Below, piece by piece: positions 1 to 8,148 of a stretch of 44,439 nt of DNA; position 1 is the stretch's first letter; each line of letters begins with the position of its first letter. The notes under the pieces were generated by a model. That model was not told the DNA's origin, did not search any database, and saw only the letters and a list, made by a program, of their open reading frames with translations. Both the position numbers and the translations under genes were made by a program. Origin of the DNA: Brevundimonas sp. GTDB lineage: Bacteria; Pseudomonadota; Alphaproteobacteria; Caulobacterales; Caulobacteraceae. The DNA is taken from assembly GCF_030656255.1 (NCBI RefSeq), contig NZ_JAUSOE010000020.1, positions 1-44,439 on the forward strand, written 5' to 3'.

Positions 1-1
1 C

Positions 2-802
2 AAGAACCCGCAACGCAACGTGCCGATCGGCCTGATCGGCTCGCTCGCCATCTGCACCGTCTTCTATCTGCTGGTCGCCCTGGGCGCAGCAGGCGCCATC
101 GGAGCCCAGCCGGTGCTCGGCGCTGCCGGCGAAGCCGTCCAACCCGGCTCGCCCGCCTTCGTCGCCGCCTGCGCCCTGCCGTCCAACAGCGAGATGCTGG
201 TCTGCTCCAATGAAGCCCTGGCCCACGTCCTGCGCGTGATCGGCCATCCGCAGATCGGCAACGCCTTGGGCACCGCCGCCCTTCTGGCCCTGCCATCCGT
301 CATCCTGATGATGATCTACGGCCAGACCCGTATCTTCTTCGTGATGGCGCGCGACGGCCTGCTGCCGGAAGGCCTGACCAAGATCCACCCCAAGTGGAAG
401 ACGCCCTATATTGTGACGGCCGTCACCGGCGTTGCGGTGGCCATTGGCGCCGCCCTGTTCCCGGTCGGCAAGCTGGCCGACATCTCGAACTCCGGCACTC
501 TGTTCGCCTTCTTCATGGTGTCGCTCGCGGTTCTGATACTTCGGGTCAAGGATCCGCATCGCAAGCGCCCGTTCCGGACGCCGCTGATCTGGGTCTTCGC
601 GCCGCTGTCGGCCTTCGGTTGCGCCTTCCTGTTCTGGAACCTGCCTCACGACGCCAAAATGGTGCTGCCGATCTGGGGCGGCATCGGCCTGGTGATCTAT
701 TTCCTGTATGGCTATCGCAAGAGCCATCTGGGACAGGGCAGGATCGAGGTCCACGAGACCGACAGCGACCTGCCGCCGCCGCCGGTCCCGCCGATCAGCT
801 AA
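2..802 (+). CDS. APC-family amino-acid permease, C-terminal part
   Basis: The frame is open from the left edge of the window, so this is the 3' part of a gene that starts outside. The visible 266 residues begin with an N-P-x-R-N-V-P-I-G-L segment, typical of cytoplasmic loops in the amino acid-polyamine-organocation (APC) superfamily. At least six hydrophobic segments follow, with conserved pieces such as the Y-G-Q-T-R-I-F-F-x-M-x-R-D-G-L stretch seen in cationic amino-acid transporters. The tail is short and proline-rich. By family it imports amino acids across the inner membrane; the substrate cannot be told. It is a host gene outside the prophage and is followed by a strong terminator. Confidence 0.9.
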   Translation, partial: KNPQRNVPIGLIGSLAICTVFYLLVALGAAGAIGAQPVLGAAGEAVQPGSPAFVAACALPSNSEMLVCSNEALAHVLRVIGHPQIGNALGTAALLALPSVILMMIYGQTRIFFVMARDGLLPEGLTKIHPKWKTPYIVTAVTGVAVAIGAALFPVGKLADISNSGTLFAFFMVSLAVLILRVKDPHRKRPFRTPLIWVFAPLSAFGCAFLFWNLPHDAKMVLPIWGGIGLVIYFLYGYRKSHLGQGRIEVHETDSDLPPPPVPPIS

Positions 803-914
803 GACACGCACTGACGTCCTCAGGCAGGCCAACCAAGACGGCCTTAAGCCCTGAGGGCGACCAGCCAAAATCGGCCTCAAGTAGCGCGAAGCGCGATAGG
901 CCAACAAAAGAAGA

Positions 915-945
915 AAGGCCCCGGAGCGATCCGGGGCCTTTTTTT
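915..945. terminator. Strong intrinsic terminator, probably bidirectional
   Basis: An 11-bp perfect stem (915-925 with 930-940) closes a GCGA tetraloop and is followed on plus by seven T. Read on minus it is followed by a mixed T/C run. It lies between the permease (plus) and tRNA-Leu (minus), so it probably ends both transcripts. Confidence 0.9.
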
Positions 946-948
946 GCT

Positions 949-1033
949 TGGTGCGGATGAGAGGACTCGAACCTCCACGCCTTGCGGCGCTGGAACCTAA
1001 ATCCAGTGCGTCTACCAGTTCCGCCACATCCGC
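949..1033 (-). tRNA. tRNA-Leu (anticodon UAG)
   Basis: On minus the sequence folds as a class II tRNA. Acceptor arms GCGGATG and CATCCGC pair, the anticodon stem CTGGA/TCCAG closes a seven-base loop TTTAGGT with anticodon TAG (leucine codon CUA), a short variable arm is present, the T-loop is GTTCGAGTC, and an A discriminator plus encoded CCA end at 949. Positions 995-1033 (5' end to anticodon loop) are the phage attachment core. The 5' half and everything upstream now come from phage DNA, so the gene is intact but has lost its native promoter. Confidence 0.95.
995..1033. repeat. attL core (39 bp)
   Basis: This stretch is identical over 39 bases to 42773-42811 and differs immediately on both sides. 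It is the 5' half of tRNA-Leu, from the first base to the anticodon loop. It is the left host-phage junction. Confidence 0.95.
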
Positions 1034-1061
1034 ATTCAGGTAGGACGGGCCTTCTAGGGGC

Positions 1062-1069
1062 GTTTTAGC
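1062..1069 (-). promoter_or_regulatory. Possible replacement -10 element for tRNA-Leu
   Basis: On minus the bases read GCTAAAAC, a match to the Caulobacter housekeeping -10 consensus GCTANAWC, ending 29 bases before the tRNA 5' end. I see no good -35 at the expected spacing. It matters because integration removed the original promoter, so something in the phage end must start this transcript. Confidence 0.3.
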
Positions 1070-1131
1070 TAGTCGGCAAGCCGGACTTTTCCGAGAGGTA
1101 CCGAGACAGGACGAGGCATTCCTAGTCCTCC

Positions 1132-1150
1132 ACGGCACACCCACGGCACA
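1132..1150 (+). repeat. Left integrase arm-type site candidate
   Basis: The 19-bp sequence ACGGCACACCCACGGCACA contains ACGGCACA twice with an 11-bp period. It recurs with one mismatch and in the same orientation at 42691-42709 near the other phage end. It lies 98 bp inside the left core. Tyrosine integrases of this type bind paired arm sites on both sides of the core, so that role is inferred from position and repetition. Confidence 0.55.
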
Positions 1151-1170
1151 ACCTGTTCACGCCGTGTTCG

Positions 1171-1518
1171 TCAGCCGGCGGCCTCGGCCGGCGCGTTTTC
1201 GTTCGCCGGTGTGGTCGGCCGAGGCTGGCCCACCTTCAGGCGGACGCGCGGATTGGGCTTCTGGCTGGGGACGATCATTCGGTCGATCGTAACCGACGCG
1301 ACATAGGTGCCGCCGCAGTCGATGTCCGTGCACTGTAGGCGAAGCTCCCTGTAGAGCGGCGTCAGGGCCTTGCTCGAGCGCACCTTCGCGGTGGACTGGC
1401 AGTGTGGGCAAAGGAGCTTCATCGTGCCGCCGTGGCGGCTGCCGGGCTTGCTGAAGGCCCCTGGTTGGTTCGAGGCGCTGAAGCGCCCAGCCGTAAGCTC
1501 ACCCTGCTGCGTTTGCAT
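1171..1518 (-). CDS. ogr: Ogr/Delta-type late transcription activator
   Basis: The core has the Ogr/Delta zinc-finger pattern: C-P-H-C near its start and a second cysteine pair (C-T-D-I-D-C) about 23 residues later, then a basic tail. Family members activate P2/P4 late promoters by binding an upstream dyad and contacting RNA polymerase. It is the last gene of the tail unit, as in P2. Most family members begin at the methionine just before C-P-H-C (1422 here). I prefer 1518 because AGGA lies seven bases before that ATG and the extra 32 codons keep high third-position GC. The true start is unproven. Confidence 0.85.
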   Translation of the reverse strand: MQTQQGELTAGRFSASNQPGAFSKPGSRHGGTMKLLCPHCQSTAKVRSSKALTPLYRELRLQCTDIDCGGTYVASVTIDRMIVPSQKPNPRVRLKVGQPRPTTPANENAPAEAAG

Positions 1519-1615
1519 TTTCGATCCTGTGACGGCCCCCGTTTGTTCCATAGCAGAAATGGTTCCAGCGGCGATGAAATAAAAACTGAGGTTATGGACC
1601 TCGCAACCATGGTTC

Positions 1616-2665
1616 TTATGCCGCCGCACGCGCCGGCGGCGCTGGGTTCAGCTCCATCTGCAGCGATGTCTTCAGGCCGCCGCCTGCGTCGAGCTGGTGG
1701 CGAGTTTCGGTGATCACCCAACCCGAGTTGTCGATCTCTGGCTTCCAGCCGGAGACGGTCAGCTTGCGGTCGGGGTATAGGTCAGGCCGGCCGGAGGCGA
1801 GATCCAGCGAGAATTGCGCGCCCTTCCGTTCCTGCTTGGTATTGTCCGCCTGGGCGGCGCGGCGGGCTGATTCCTCGCTACCATAAGTGCGGCCGAGGCG
1901 TTTGGCGTTGGAGCTCGATCCGATGACCACCTCCCCGCTCGACCCCTTGGCCCGGCTTCGCCATTTGGCGATGACGCCGGAATAGTTCTCGCGCTCGGCC
2001 GAGGACCAGGTGTGGCGATCACCGTCGCGACGGGTGATGGTGGCCTCGGGGATCGACTGGCCCGTGGCGGTGACGCCGGCGGCGATCGGCGAAAAGAGAA
2101 GCCGACCCGCCTTCACGGTCGCCATGGCGTCGTGAAGCCGTCCCAGGCGCGCCAGGAAGGCGCTGTCGCTCTCGCTGTCCTGTGTGAGGTGCGAGACGGC
2201 GATCGCCGCCTTGTCGGCCGCCACGCGCGCCTGGAGGCCATTCCTGATGGCGACGTCCTCGAGGACGGTCCCTAGCGTCGTGTTCGACCAGGTCTGGGTC
2301 TGCCTGGTGCGAAAGGCGCGGGTGAGGTTTGCGGAGCGGGCACGAATGGTCAGCCGGTCAGGCGTGCCGCCATGGCCGCGTTCGTCAACGGTGAAGGATC
2401 CCTTGTCGATCAGGACCGGCGATGCGCCGTCGCGGAGATCCAGCCAGCCGAGTTTGAGCGTCACGGTCGCGCCGGCGGGCGGGATCGCGAGCTTCCCGTC
2501 GGTGTCGTTCAGCACAAGCTCGAGCTCGTCAGCCTCCGCGCCGCGTCGCTCCGTCAGGCTCAGGCTGTGCAACCGAGGCTTCACCGCCCCATCGATGGAC
2601 TTGCCGTCGACGACGAGCTGGTAGGCGGCCTGGCGCTGGACGTGACCCGAGACCTGGCCCGTCAT
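1616..2665 (-). CDS. D: Baseplate hub / late control protein gpD
   Basis: This 349-residue protein has the look and place of P2 gpD, the baseplate hub that joins the spike to the tube end. The C-terminal half has the family piece V-I-G-S-S-S-N-A-K-R-L-G-R-T-Y and a W-x-x-x-I-D-N-S-G-W-V-I-T segment. Its start overlaps the end of gene U by four bases (ATGA), so the two are probably translationally coupled. It lies between U and ogr, as in P2. Confidence 0.92.
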   Translation of the reverse strand: MTGQVSGHVQRQAAYQLVVDGKSIDGAVKPRLHSLSLTERRGAEADELELVLNDTDGKLAIPPAGATVTLKLGWLDLRDGASPVLIDKGSFTVDERGHGGTPDRLTIRARSANLTRAFRTRQTQTWSNTTLGTVLEDVAIRNGLQARVAADKAAIAVSHLTQDSESDSAFLARLGRLHDAMATVKAGRLLFSPIAAGVTATGQSIPEATITRRDGDRHTWSSAERENYSGVIAKWRSRAKGSSGEVVIGSSSNAKRLGRTYGSEESARRAAQADNTKQERKGAQFSLDLASGRPDLYPDRKLTVSGWKPEIDNSGWVITETRHQLDAGGGLKTSLQMELNPAPPARAAA

Positions 2666-3081
2666 GCTCGCACCTCGGAACCCGTGGCGCTGGTGTCCCC
2701 TTCGTCGTCATCGACGCGCTGGAGGTTGACGGTGAAGTCGATCAGGCGCGCCTGGCCATTGTCCAGGATCTCCCGCTTGGTCTCGTCCAGATCGAGGATG
2801 ACATAGGCGCCGTAGACGAAGCCATCGCCATCGACCACGGGCCATGATCGGCCTTGGTCAGCCATAGCCGCCAGGTCTTCGAGCGCATCCTTGCGGCCGA
2901 TGATGCCCGGCGCCAGGACGCCGGTGATGGTCAGGTTGTCGTCGCCGACGCCGGCGAACTGGCTGGCGGCGCGCGCACCCACCCGCTCGCTGGTCGGATG
3001 GCGCCAGCTGCGCCGGCGCTTCAGCTGTTCGAAAAGGACGTTCGGGATCTCGAACACAAACATGCCGATGGCCAGGAGCAT
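2662..3081 (-). CDS. U: Tail terminator / tail protein gpU
   Basis: This 139-residue protein opens with an M-L-L-A-I-G-M-F-V-F-E segment and has an L-x-x-L-x-R-R-R-S-W-R-H-P-T motif. These are typical of the P2 gpU family, which caps the distal end of the tube and sets tail length. The ATG shares one base with the stop of T and the stop overlaps D. The order T-U-D is the P2 order. Confidence 0.92.
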   Translation of the reverse strand: MLLAIGMFVFEIPNVLFEQLKRRRSWRHPTSERVGARAASQFAGVGDDNLTITGVLAPGIIGRKDALEDLAAMADQGRSWPVVDGDGFVYGAYVILDLDETKREILDNGQARLIDFTVNLQRVDDDEGDTSATGSEVRA

Positions 3082-5726
3082 CAGGGCGCCTCGCCATAGC
3101 TGTCGTCGTCGTCGCTGAAGCTCGCTCCACCGGTCGGATTCTTCAGCAGCTCTGCAACCCGGCGCGCCAGCGCTTCCATGTCCTCACCAGGCCGCTGCAC
3201 AATCTGAAGGTTCAGCGTGCCGATCGTGACCGGGGGCTGCGCGGCCGTCGCGGCCGACGCAGGTCGGGCGCCGAGGGTGGGCGCCGTGTCGAACGTGGGA
3301 GCGGCCATGGCGGCAGTACCGATCGCCATTGCGCCGGCGGCGGTGATGGCCGACGCGGCCGTCCGCATGCGCCGCAGCGGATCTCGCGCGGATCGCCCGA
3401 GGCCCACGCCAAGCCCCTGCATGGTGTAATCGCCCAGTTGGGCGAAGACCCGCGAAGGCGAATGGATCCCGAGCTTTTTCTTGAAGGCGGTGACCACAGC
3501 GCCGCCGGCGCGCATCACTGCCGCCACCAGGGCCGGTATGCCGCCCAGGACGCCGTTGACCAGGCCCGTCAACAGGTGACGGCCCATCTCGAGGAACCGG
3601 CCGCCCAGCGCCTCCAGGGCGGGCCAGGCACGCATCACCGCGCCGATCAGCAAGCCGACCGGGCTGAAGTTCATGAACAGCCGGCCCATGAACCCGAGAG
3701 CGTTGGACACGCCAGTCTCGATGCTTTGCCAGATTCCGCTCAACCACGGACCGATCGTTCCCCAATTTCGATAGATCAAGTATGCCGCGCCGGCGAGGAG
3801 CGCGACGGCCGCCACGATGCCGAGAACAATCCAGGTGATAGGGTTGGCGAGCAGCATCAGTCCGGCCCGCGCCGCTATGGCGCCGAAGGTCAGGAAGCCC
3901 CGGCCAGCGAGCAGCAGTCCCCGACCGATCAACGGCAGGGCCTTGCCGGCGAACTGTGCGATCTTCCCTCCCAGCGGGCCGAAGAGGATTCCGGTCTGCG
4001 TCAGCGTCAGCTGCAGCAGGGCGAAGGGTCCAAGGACGGCGGCGACCGCCATGGCCAGGCCGCCGAAGATCAACAGGCCGCCGGCGACGACAGCCAGCAG
4101 CATACCTGCGACCTTGATGGCGCCAGGATGGGCGACCGCGAACTCGCGGATCCCGCCTGCAAGTCCCTTCAACGCTGCCGAGCCAGCCTTGATCTCGGGC
4201 AGGAAGGCCGTACCGACTTCGATGCCGACGACTTTTACCGCCCGGAAAAGCTGCTCCACGGCGGTCTTGGCCCCGCTCTGACGGTTGGTGAATTCCTTCT
4301 GCATCGAGCCTGCGTAGAGCGAGCTGTCTCCGACGGCCTTCAGGTTTGTTTTCAGCGTGTCGAGCTGGCTCAGCATTGGCGCAATCGCCGCGACTGACTC
4401 AGAACCGAACAGCTGCGTGAGGATGGCGGTCTGCTGATCGGGCCGCAGCTTGGAGACCCGCTCCATGACATCGACGATCGTGCCGCCGGCATCGAGCTGC
4501 ATCGCCTTAGACACTTTCTCCGCATCGAGGCCCAGGGCGCTGAAGGCGGTGCGCTGGGCTTTGGTGGCGGCCGTGCCCTTGGTCAGAGCCAGCATTGTAT
4601 TCTTGATGCCGGTTGCGGCGATCTCTTCCTGGACGCCCATGGCGACCATGGTCGAGCCCAGGGCCGCGACCTCACTGGCTGCCGCTCCGGCGACGCCGGC
4701 CAGCGGGCCAACGCGCGTTACGACATCGGTGATCTGCAGCGCGGTCGCGTTGCCATGGTCGCCCAGATAGTTGATCTGGTCGGCCAGGCCGCGCACTTCA
4801 GGCTGGGTTAGGCCAAAGGCGGTTCGCCAGGTCGCCATCGTCTTGCCTGCGTCCTCGGCGGTCGAGTTGAACGCCACGCCCATCATGCCGGCGTCGGTCG
4901 CAAAGCCTTTCAGCTCTCCGCGCACGATCTTCGCCTGGCCCGCTGCCGCGAATATCGCCGCCATGCCTTCCGCCGGCAGATTCAGGGCGATCGACAGATC
5001 GAGTACGTCCGCCCGCATCTCCGTGAACTGCTGAGGCGTCTTGAAGTCGACGACCTTTTTTACGTCGAGCATGGCGTCTTCGAAGTTCACACCTTCCCGC
5101 CCAGCCATGAAGAGAGGCGCGCCGGCGGTCACGCCTGCGCCGACAGCGGAGGCTCCAGCCCCTTGGGCCGAGCTGGCGAACTGCTGTGTGCTGTCGTAGC
5201 GGCCCCGCGCGTTCGCCATCCTCCGCTGGCGCTCGTAGACCTGCTCCATGCGCCGGACCTGGTCAGTCAGCGCGTTGTTGGCGTCGCGGGTCTCGCGCGC
5301 CAGACGCACCTCGTGACCGGCGAGGTTCCGCGTCGAGACGCCGGCCATCTCCAGTTTGCCGCGTAGATCCTGCAGCGTCGTGACCTGCTTCTGTTCTTGG
5401 GTCTGGAGCTCGCGGACCTTGGTTCGGGCCACCTCGAAGGCTCGGGCGAGCTGCTTCGTCGGCCGCTCGGCCGCCGCGTTGGCCAGCGCCAGGCGCTTCG
5501 CCTCGATCTGAGCGTCTGCCAGGGCACCGCGCGTCCCCTGCAGGCGAGCCTCCATCTGGCGGAACGCCCCGACGTCCTTCGTCGTCCGCTGAAGGGCTTG
5601 GAGTTTTTCGCGGGTGGCGTTGAGCTCCAGGGACGTGCGCGCACTTTCGCCCTTCACGCCCTTCAGGAAGCCGACGACGTTGCCGGCCGCCTGAAGGATG
5701 ATGCTGAGACGGAGGTTCTTATCCAC
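3081..5726 (-). CDS. T: Tail tape-measure protein gpT
   Basis: This is the longest phage gene (881 aa). Residues about 20-190 are charged and heptad-like (coiled coil). Residues about 200-420 resemble the TP901/PhageMin tape-measure domain (G-x-N-F-E-D-A-M-L-D-V-K-K-V). Several long hydrophobic segments follow between about 540 and 680, then a glycine/alanine-rich tail. Tape measures set tail length and probably span the inner membrane at DNA entry. The start is GTG at 5726. It follows the E/E' chaperone pair, as in P2. Confidence 0.93.
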   Translation of the reverse strand: MDKNLRLSIILQAAGNVVGFLKGVKGESARTSLELNATREKLQALQRTTKDVGAFRQMEARLQGTRGALADAQIEAKRLALANAAAERPTKQLARAFEVARTKVRELQTQEQKQVTTLQDLRGKLEMAGVSTRNLAGHEVRLARETRDANNALTDQVRRMEQVYERQRRMANARGRYDSTQQFASSAQGAGASAVGAGVTAGAPLFMAGREGVNFEDAMLDVKKVVDFKTPQQFTEMRADVLDLSIALNLPAEGMAAIFAAAGQAKIVRGELKGFATDAGMMGVAFNSTAEDAGKTMATWRTAFGLTQPEVRGLADQINYLGDHGNATALQITDVVTRVGPLAGVAGAAASEVAALGSTMVAMGVQEEIAATGIKNTMLALTKGTAATKAQRTAFSALGLDAEKVSKAMQLDAGGTIVDVMERVSKLRPDQQTAILTQLFGSESVAAIAPMLSQLDTLKTNLKAVGDSSLYAGSMQKEFTNRQSGAKTAVEQLFRAVKVVGIEVGTAFLPEIKAGSAALKGLAGGIREFAVAHPGAIKVAGMLLAVVAGGLLIFGGLAMAVAAVLGPFALLQLTLTQTGILFGPLGGKIAQFAGKALPLIGRGLLLAGRGFLTFGAIAARAGLMLLANPITWIVLGIVAAVALLAGAAYLIYRNWGTIGPWLSGIWQSIETGVSNALGFMGRLFMNFSPVGLLIGAVMRAWPALEALGGRFLEMGRHLLTGLVNGVLGGIPALVAAVMRAGGAVVTAFKKKLGIHSPSRVFAQLGDYTMQGLGVGLGRSARDPLRRMRTAASAITAAGAMAIGTAAMAAPTFDTAPTLGARPASAATAAQPPVTIGTLNLQIVQRPGEDMEALARRVAELLKNPTGGASFSDDDDSYGEAP

Positions 5727-5728
5727 GG

Positions 5729-5911
5729 TCAGGTTTCTTTCTGGCCGTTCACGCGGTTGTAGAGCGCGATCGCGCGTTGGCGCATGTCGGCGAGTTCGTC
5801 GAGGTCGAGGCGCTGCAGCTCGGAAAGCTGCCAGCCGAATACGAAGGCGATGTCCGCGTAGGCGTCCTCTACGCGGTCAGGCCAAGCGCGGCCCTCTGCG
5901 CGTCGGTGTAG
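5729..5911 (-). CDS. E': gpE' frameshift extension of tail chaperone
   Basis: This 60-codon frame has no start codon of its own and lies -1 relative to gene E. It encodes Y-A-D-I-A-F-V-F-G-W-Q-L-S-E-L, the hallmark of the P2 gpE' (Phage_P2_GpE) family. It should be made by a -1 slip at the heptamer at 5911-5917, giving an E+E' fusion of about 171 residues. In P2 such fusions are tail assembly chaperones that bind the tape measure. It ends two bases before the T start codon. Confidence 0.85.
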   Translation of the reverse strand, partial: LHRRAEGRAWPDRVEDAYADIAFVFGWQLSELQRLDLDELADMRQRAIALYNRVNGQKET

Positions 5912-6243
5912 AAAAAAGCGATCACCTCCCCGCTGATGGCCGCCAGGTCGCTGGCCTTCATGGCCTGCAGATCTTGCTTGTGGATCACGGGGTCGCTGAT
6001 GCGCGGGATCACGGTGATGAGGGCATTGTAGTCGCCCTGGGCGACGAAGCTCAGGCTGGTGCCCTGATAGTCGCTGCCGTGCGGCTCTGTGAGGACGACG
6101 GAGCTGTACTTGTTGTCCGCGCGCTGCAGCGGCTTCTTCAGCGGCACGCGCACCCAGGCCTTGCCGTTGTCATGGACGCCGCGTTCATAGCCGGCCTCTT
6201 CCAGGTCAGTGGCGGCGGAGGTGGTGGCGGATTGGTCGTTCAT
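5869..6243 (-). CDS. E: Tail assembly chaperone gpE
   Basis: This 124-residue protein occupies the P2 gpE position between the tube gene and the tape measure. The family-like part runs from about residue 35 (V-P-L-K-K-P-L) to the C-terminal A-F-F-Y-T-D segment that holds the slippery site. The unshifted product stops at a TAG at 5869. Its ATG overlaps the stop of the 52-aa gene upstream (ATGA). The short and shifted products together are expected to act in tail assembly rather than in the virion. Confidence 0.9.
   Translation of the reverse strand: MNDQSATTSAATDLEEAGYERGVHDNGKAWVRVPLKKPLQRADNKYSSVVLTEPHGSDYQGTSLSFVAQGDYNALITVIPRISDPVIHKQDLQAMKASDLAAISGEVIAFFYTDAQRAALGLTA
5911..5917 (-). other. 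-1 ribosomal frameshift site T TTT TTC
   Basis: On minus the heptamer T TTT TTC sits in the X XXY YYZ register of gene E (codons GCT-TTT-TTC). A -1 slip leads into the E' frame, which stays open to 5729. P2 uses T TTT TTG at the same place. I did not find a clear downstream pseudoknot by eye. Confidence 0.82.
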
Positions 6244-6398
6244 TGCATCGTTCCCCGGAACATGTGGGCGGGAGGCGAAAGCACCCGACCCAGAAAGACG
6301 TCCTGGACGACGGCCGCCGGACGCGATGCGTCCTCGGTCGGCCGGCGCTCGAGCGCGGCCGTCGCCAGGTTGGAAGGAGTGGAGCGCCGGTCAGCCAT
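6240..6398 (-). CDS. Small unknown protein between FII and E
   Basis: This 52-residue frame fills the gap between the tube gene and E. Its ATG follows the FII stop by two bases with a GGCGG upstream, and its stop overlaps the E start as ATGA, so the three genes look coupled. Third-position GC is high, as in its neighbours. I recognise no domain. P2 has no gene here. Confidence 0.6.
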   Translation of the reverse strand: MADRRSTPSNLATAALERRPTEDASRPAAVVQDVFLGRVLSPPAHMFRGTMQ

Positions 6399-6400
6399 GA

Positions 6401-6913
6401 TCAGCCGCCGATGATCCCACGGATCTCGGCGCGGCGATCGACGCCGTAGACCAGGAAGACGTTGTTCAAGATGTCGATCTCGAACTCGACCACGCCGTTG
6501 CGGGTCTGTTTGTAGTAGACCGCGTTGGTCTTGTAGGTCGTGCCGCTCTTGGACCCGACCTCGTCGTCGCCGCTGTCGATCTCGACGTGCTTGCCGCGAA
6601 TGACGATCTGCAGATCGTCAAGCTGACCCGTCGCGTCATTCTGGTAGGCACCCGAGAAGCGCAGCTGGTTGGCGTCCAGCTCTACGGCCCCGAACCCACG
6701 GTTCAGCGTCGGCATGTCGCCGCCGTAGGCGTGGGTACATTCCAGGGCCTCGATGCGGCCGGTGCTGATCTGGACGGAGCTCAGCAGACCGCCGGCGTTA
6801 TATTCCTCCAGCTTCTCGGCCAGCTTGGGACGTGTGAACTTCACGCATTCGCCGAGAAAGGAGTTTCCGTCGCCATGGACGTTCATGTCCTGGAGTTGGC
6901 GGGGCAGGTTCAT
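6401..6913 (-). CDS. FII: Major tail tube protein gpFII
   Basis: This 170-residue protein is close in length to P2 FII. It starts M-N-L-P-R-Q-L-Q-D-M-N-V-H-G-D-G-N-S-F, a typical P2 tube opening. Later it has R-G-K-H-V-E-I-D-S-G and the conserved Y-Y-K-Q-T-R-N-G segment. It forms the inner tube through which DNA passes. It is 64 bases downstream of the sheath gene FI. Confidence 0.95.
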   Translation of the reverse strand: MNLPRQLQDMNVHGDGNSFLGECVKFTRPKLAEKLEEYNAGGLLSSVQISTGRIEALECTHAYGGDMPTLNRGFGAVELDANQLRFSGAYQNDATGQLDDLQIVIRGKHVEIDSGDDEVGSKSGTTYKTNAVYYKQTRNGVVEFEIDILNNVFLVYGVDRRAEIRGIIGG

Positions 6914-6977
6914 TTGATGAGATCCTCAGATAGGGCGACGCGCGGCCAGCCGGTCAGGGTTGCGGGGAAGCGGACAA

Positions 6978-8132
6978 TCAGGCGGCCAGGGCAAAGGTGT
7001 CGGCGTAGTAATCGTCGGTAATCTCCGACTTGATGCCGAGGCTCTCGAGGGGCGCGCAGGGGGTGTAGCGGTAGCCAATCAGCAGTTTGCCGGCGGCGAG
7101 CTGGTCTGCGGTGTTGCCCGGCGCCAGGAAGGCCTCGGCCCCGATGATCCGACCGGCCAGCTTCTCGCGGCGGAACATCGAGTTGATGCTCTCGATGATG
7201 TCGGTCGCGAGCTGGTTTGTCAGCGGCTGGTCGATGTAGGGGAAGACGCCGTCGGCGATTGTGTCGCGCAGGATCTGATTGGTCCGCACGGCGACCTCGA
7301 AGGCGAAGCGGGGATCAGCGGCGCAGGTGCGGTTGCCCCAGAACCGGTAGCCGGTGCGGCGGATCAGACCGGTGACGTCTGCGCCGTTGACCAGGCCCAT
7401 CTCGGTCTGTTCGTTCTGCAGATCCCAAGCGCGTGGCGAGATCAGCCCCGTCACGCCGGGAACGGCGACGTTCGACAGGCTCTTGTGATAACCGACCTCG
7501 CTGTCGATCCAGGTGCGCAGGCCGACCGCGTGGGCGGAGGCGAAGCTGGTCACTTCCGCGCCGGCCCCGTCGATCGCCTTGAAGTCGCGGTCGATCAGCA
7601 TCAGCTCGCGCACGGCGAAACCGTCGCGATAGGTCTTCAGCTCGGCAGGGGTTTCTCCGATCGCGGCGGCGTAGGCGAAGCCGTTCAGCTGCGGCGCGAC
7701 CACGCCCAAGGCGGTGGCGACAGCCAAGGTGTCGAGCCCGGGACAGGCAATGACGCGGGGGCGAACACCGACGATCTGTTCGGCCACCAGCAACTGCTGC
7801 AGGCCGGCGATCACCTTGGCGTCGCGATCGGCTGCGATCTCGGCCGGCGTGTCGCCCACGCCCTCGCCCACCCGCACCACGACGCCGATCGATCGGCCGT
7901 TGCTGCTGATAGCCCGCAGAGAGCGTTCCATCGTGCCCGCAACGCCGGCAGCCTCGATTGCGGCCGTGAAGTCGGAGACCAGGACGGGCGCATCCAGCGG
8001 GAATGCTTCCTCGTCGGCGTCGGGCGCTTGGACGACGATCCCCCAAACGGAGGTGGCGACGACGGTCAGCGACAGTTCGCCGGCGGCGACTTCGGTTATG
8101 CGGACGCCGTGCGAGCGGGGGGCGAGAGCCAT
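6978..8132 (-). CDS. FI: Contractile tail sheath protein gpFI
   Basis: This 384-residue protein has typical sheath segments: H-G-V-R-I-T-E-V near the N-terminus, P-R-V-I-A-C-P-G-L in the middle, S-P-R-A-W-D-L-Q, and a F-W-G-N-R-T-C piece as in other P2-like sheaths. Sheath subunits assemble around the tube and contract at infection. It follows W and precedes FII, as in P2. Confidence 0.95.
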   Translation of the reverse strand: MALAPRSHGVRITEVAAGELSLTVVATSVWGIVVQAPDADEEAFPLDAPVLVSDFTAAIEAAGVAGTMERSLRAISSNGRSIGVVVRVGEGVGDTPAEIAADRDAKVIAGLQQLLVAEQIVGVRPRVIACPGLDTLAVATALGVVAPQLNGFAYAAAIGETPAELKTYRDGFAVRELMLIDRDFKAIDGAGAEVTSFASAHAVGLRTWIDSEVGYHKSLSNVAVPGVTGLISPRAWDLQNEQTEMGLVNGADVTGLIRRTGYRFWGNRTCAADPRFAFEVAVRTNQILRDTIADGVFPYIDQPLTNQLATDIIESINSMFRREKLAGRIIGAEAFLAPGNTADQLAAGKLLIGYRYTPCAPLESLGIKSEITDDYYADTFALAA

Positions 8133-8148
8133 AGGCGGACTTCCTTGA

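Noticed and set aside
1132..1150. Left ACGGCACA repeat as a sixth late dyad
   Set aside because: It shares a half-site with the late dyads but has no TTGT arm at the required distance. The match to the right phage end explains it better.
1155..1169. A second GTTC-N7-GTTC, LexA-like, just after ogr
   Set aside because: About one such match is expected by chance in a window of this size and composition, and there is no gene or clear promoter in the right place.
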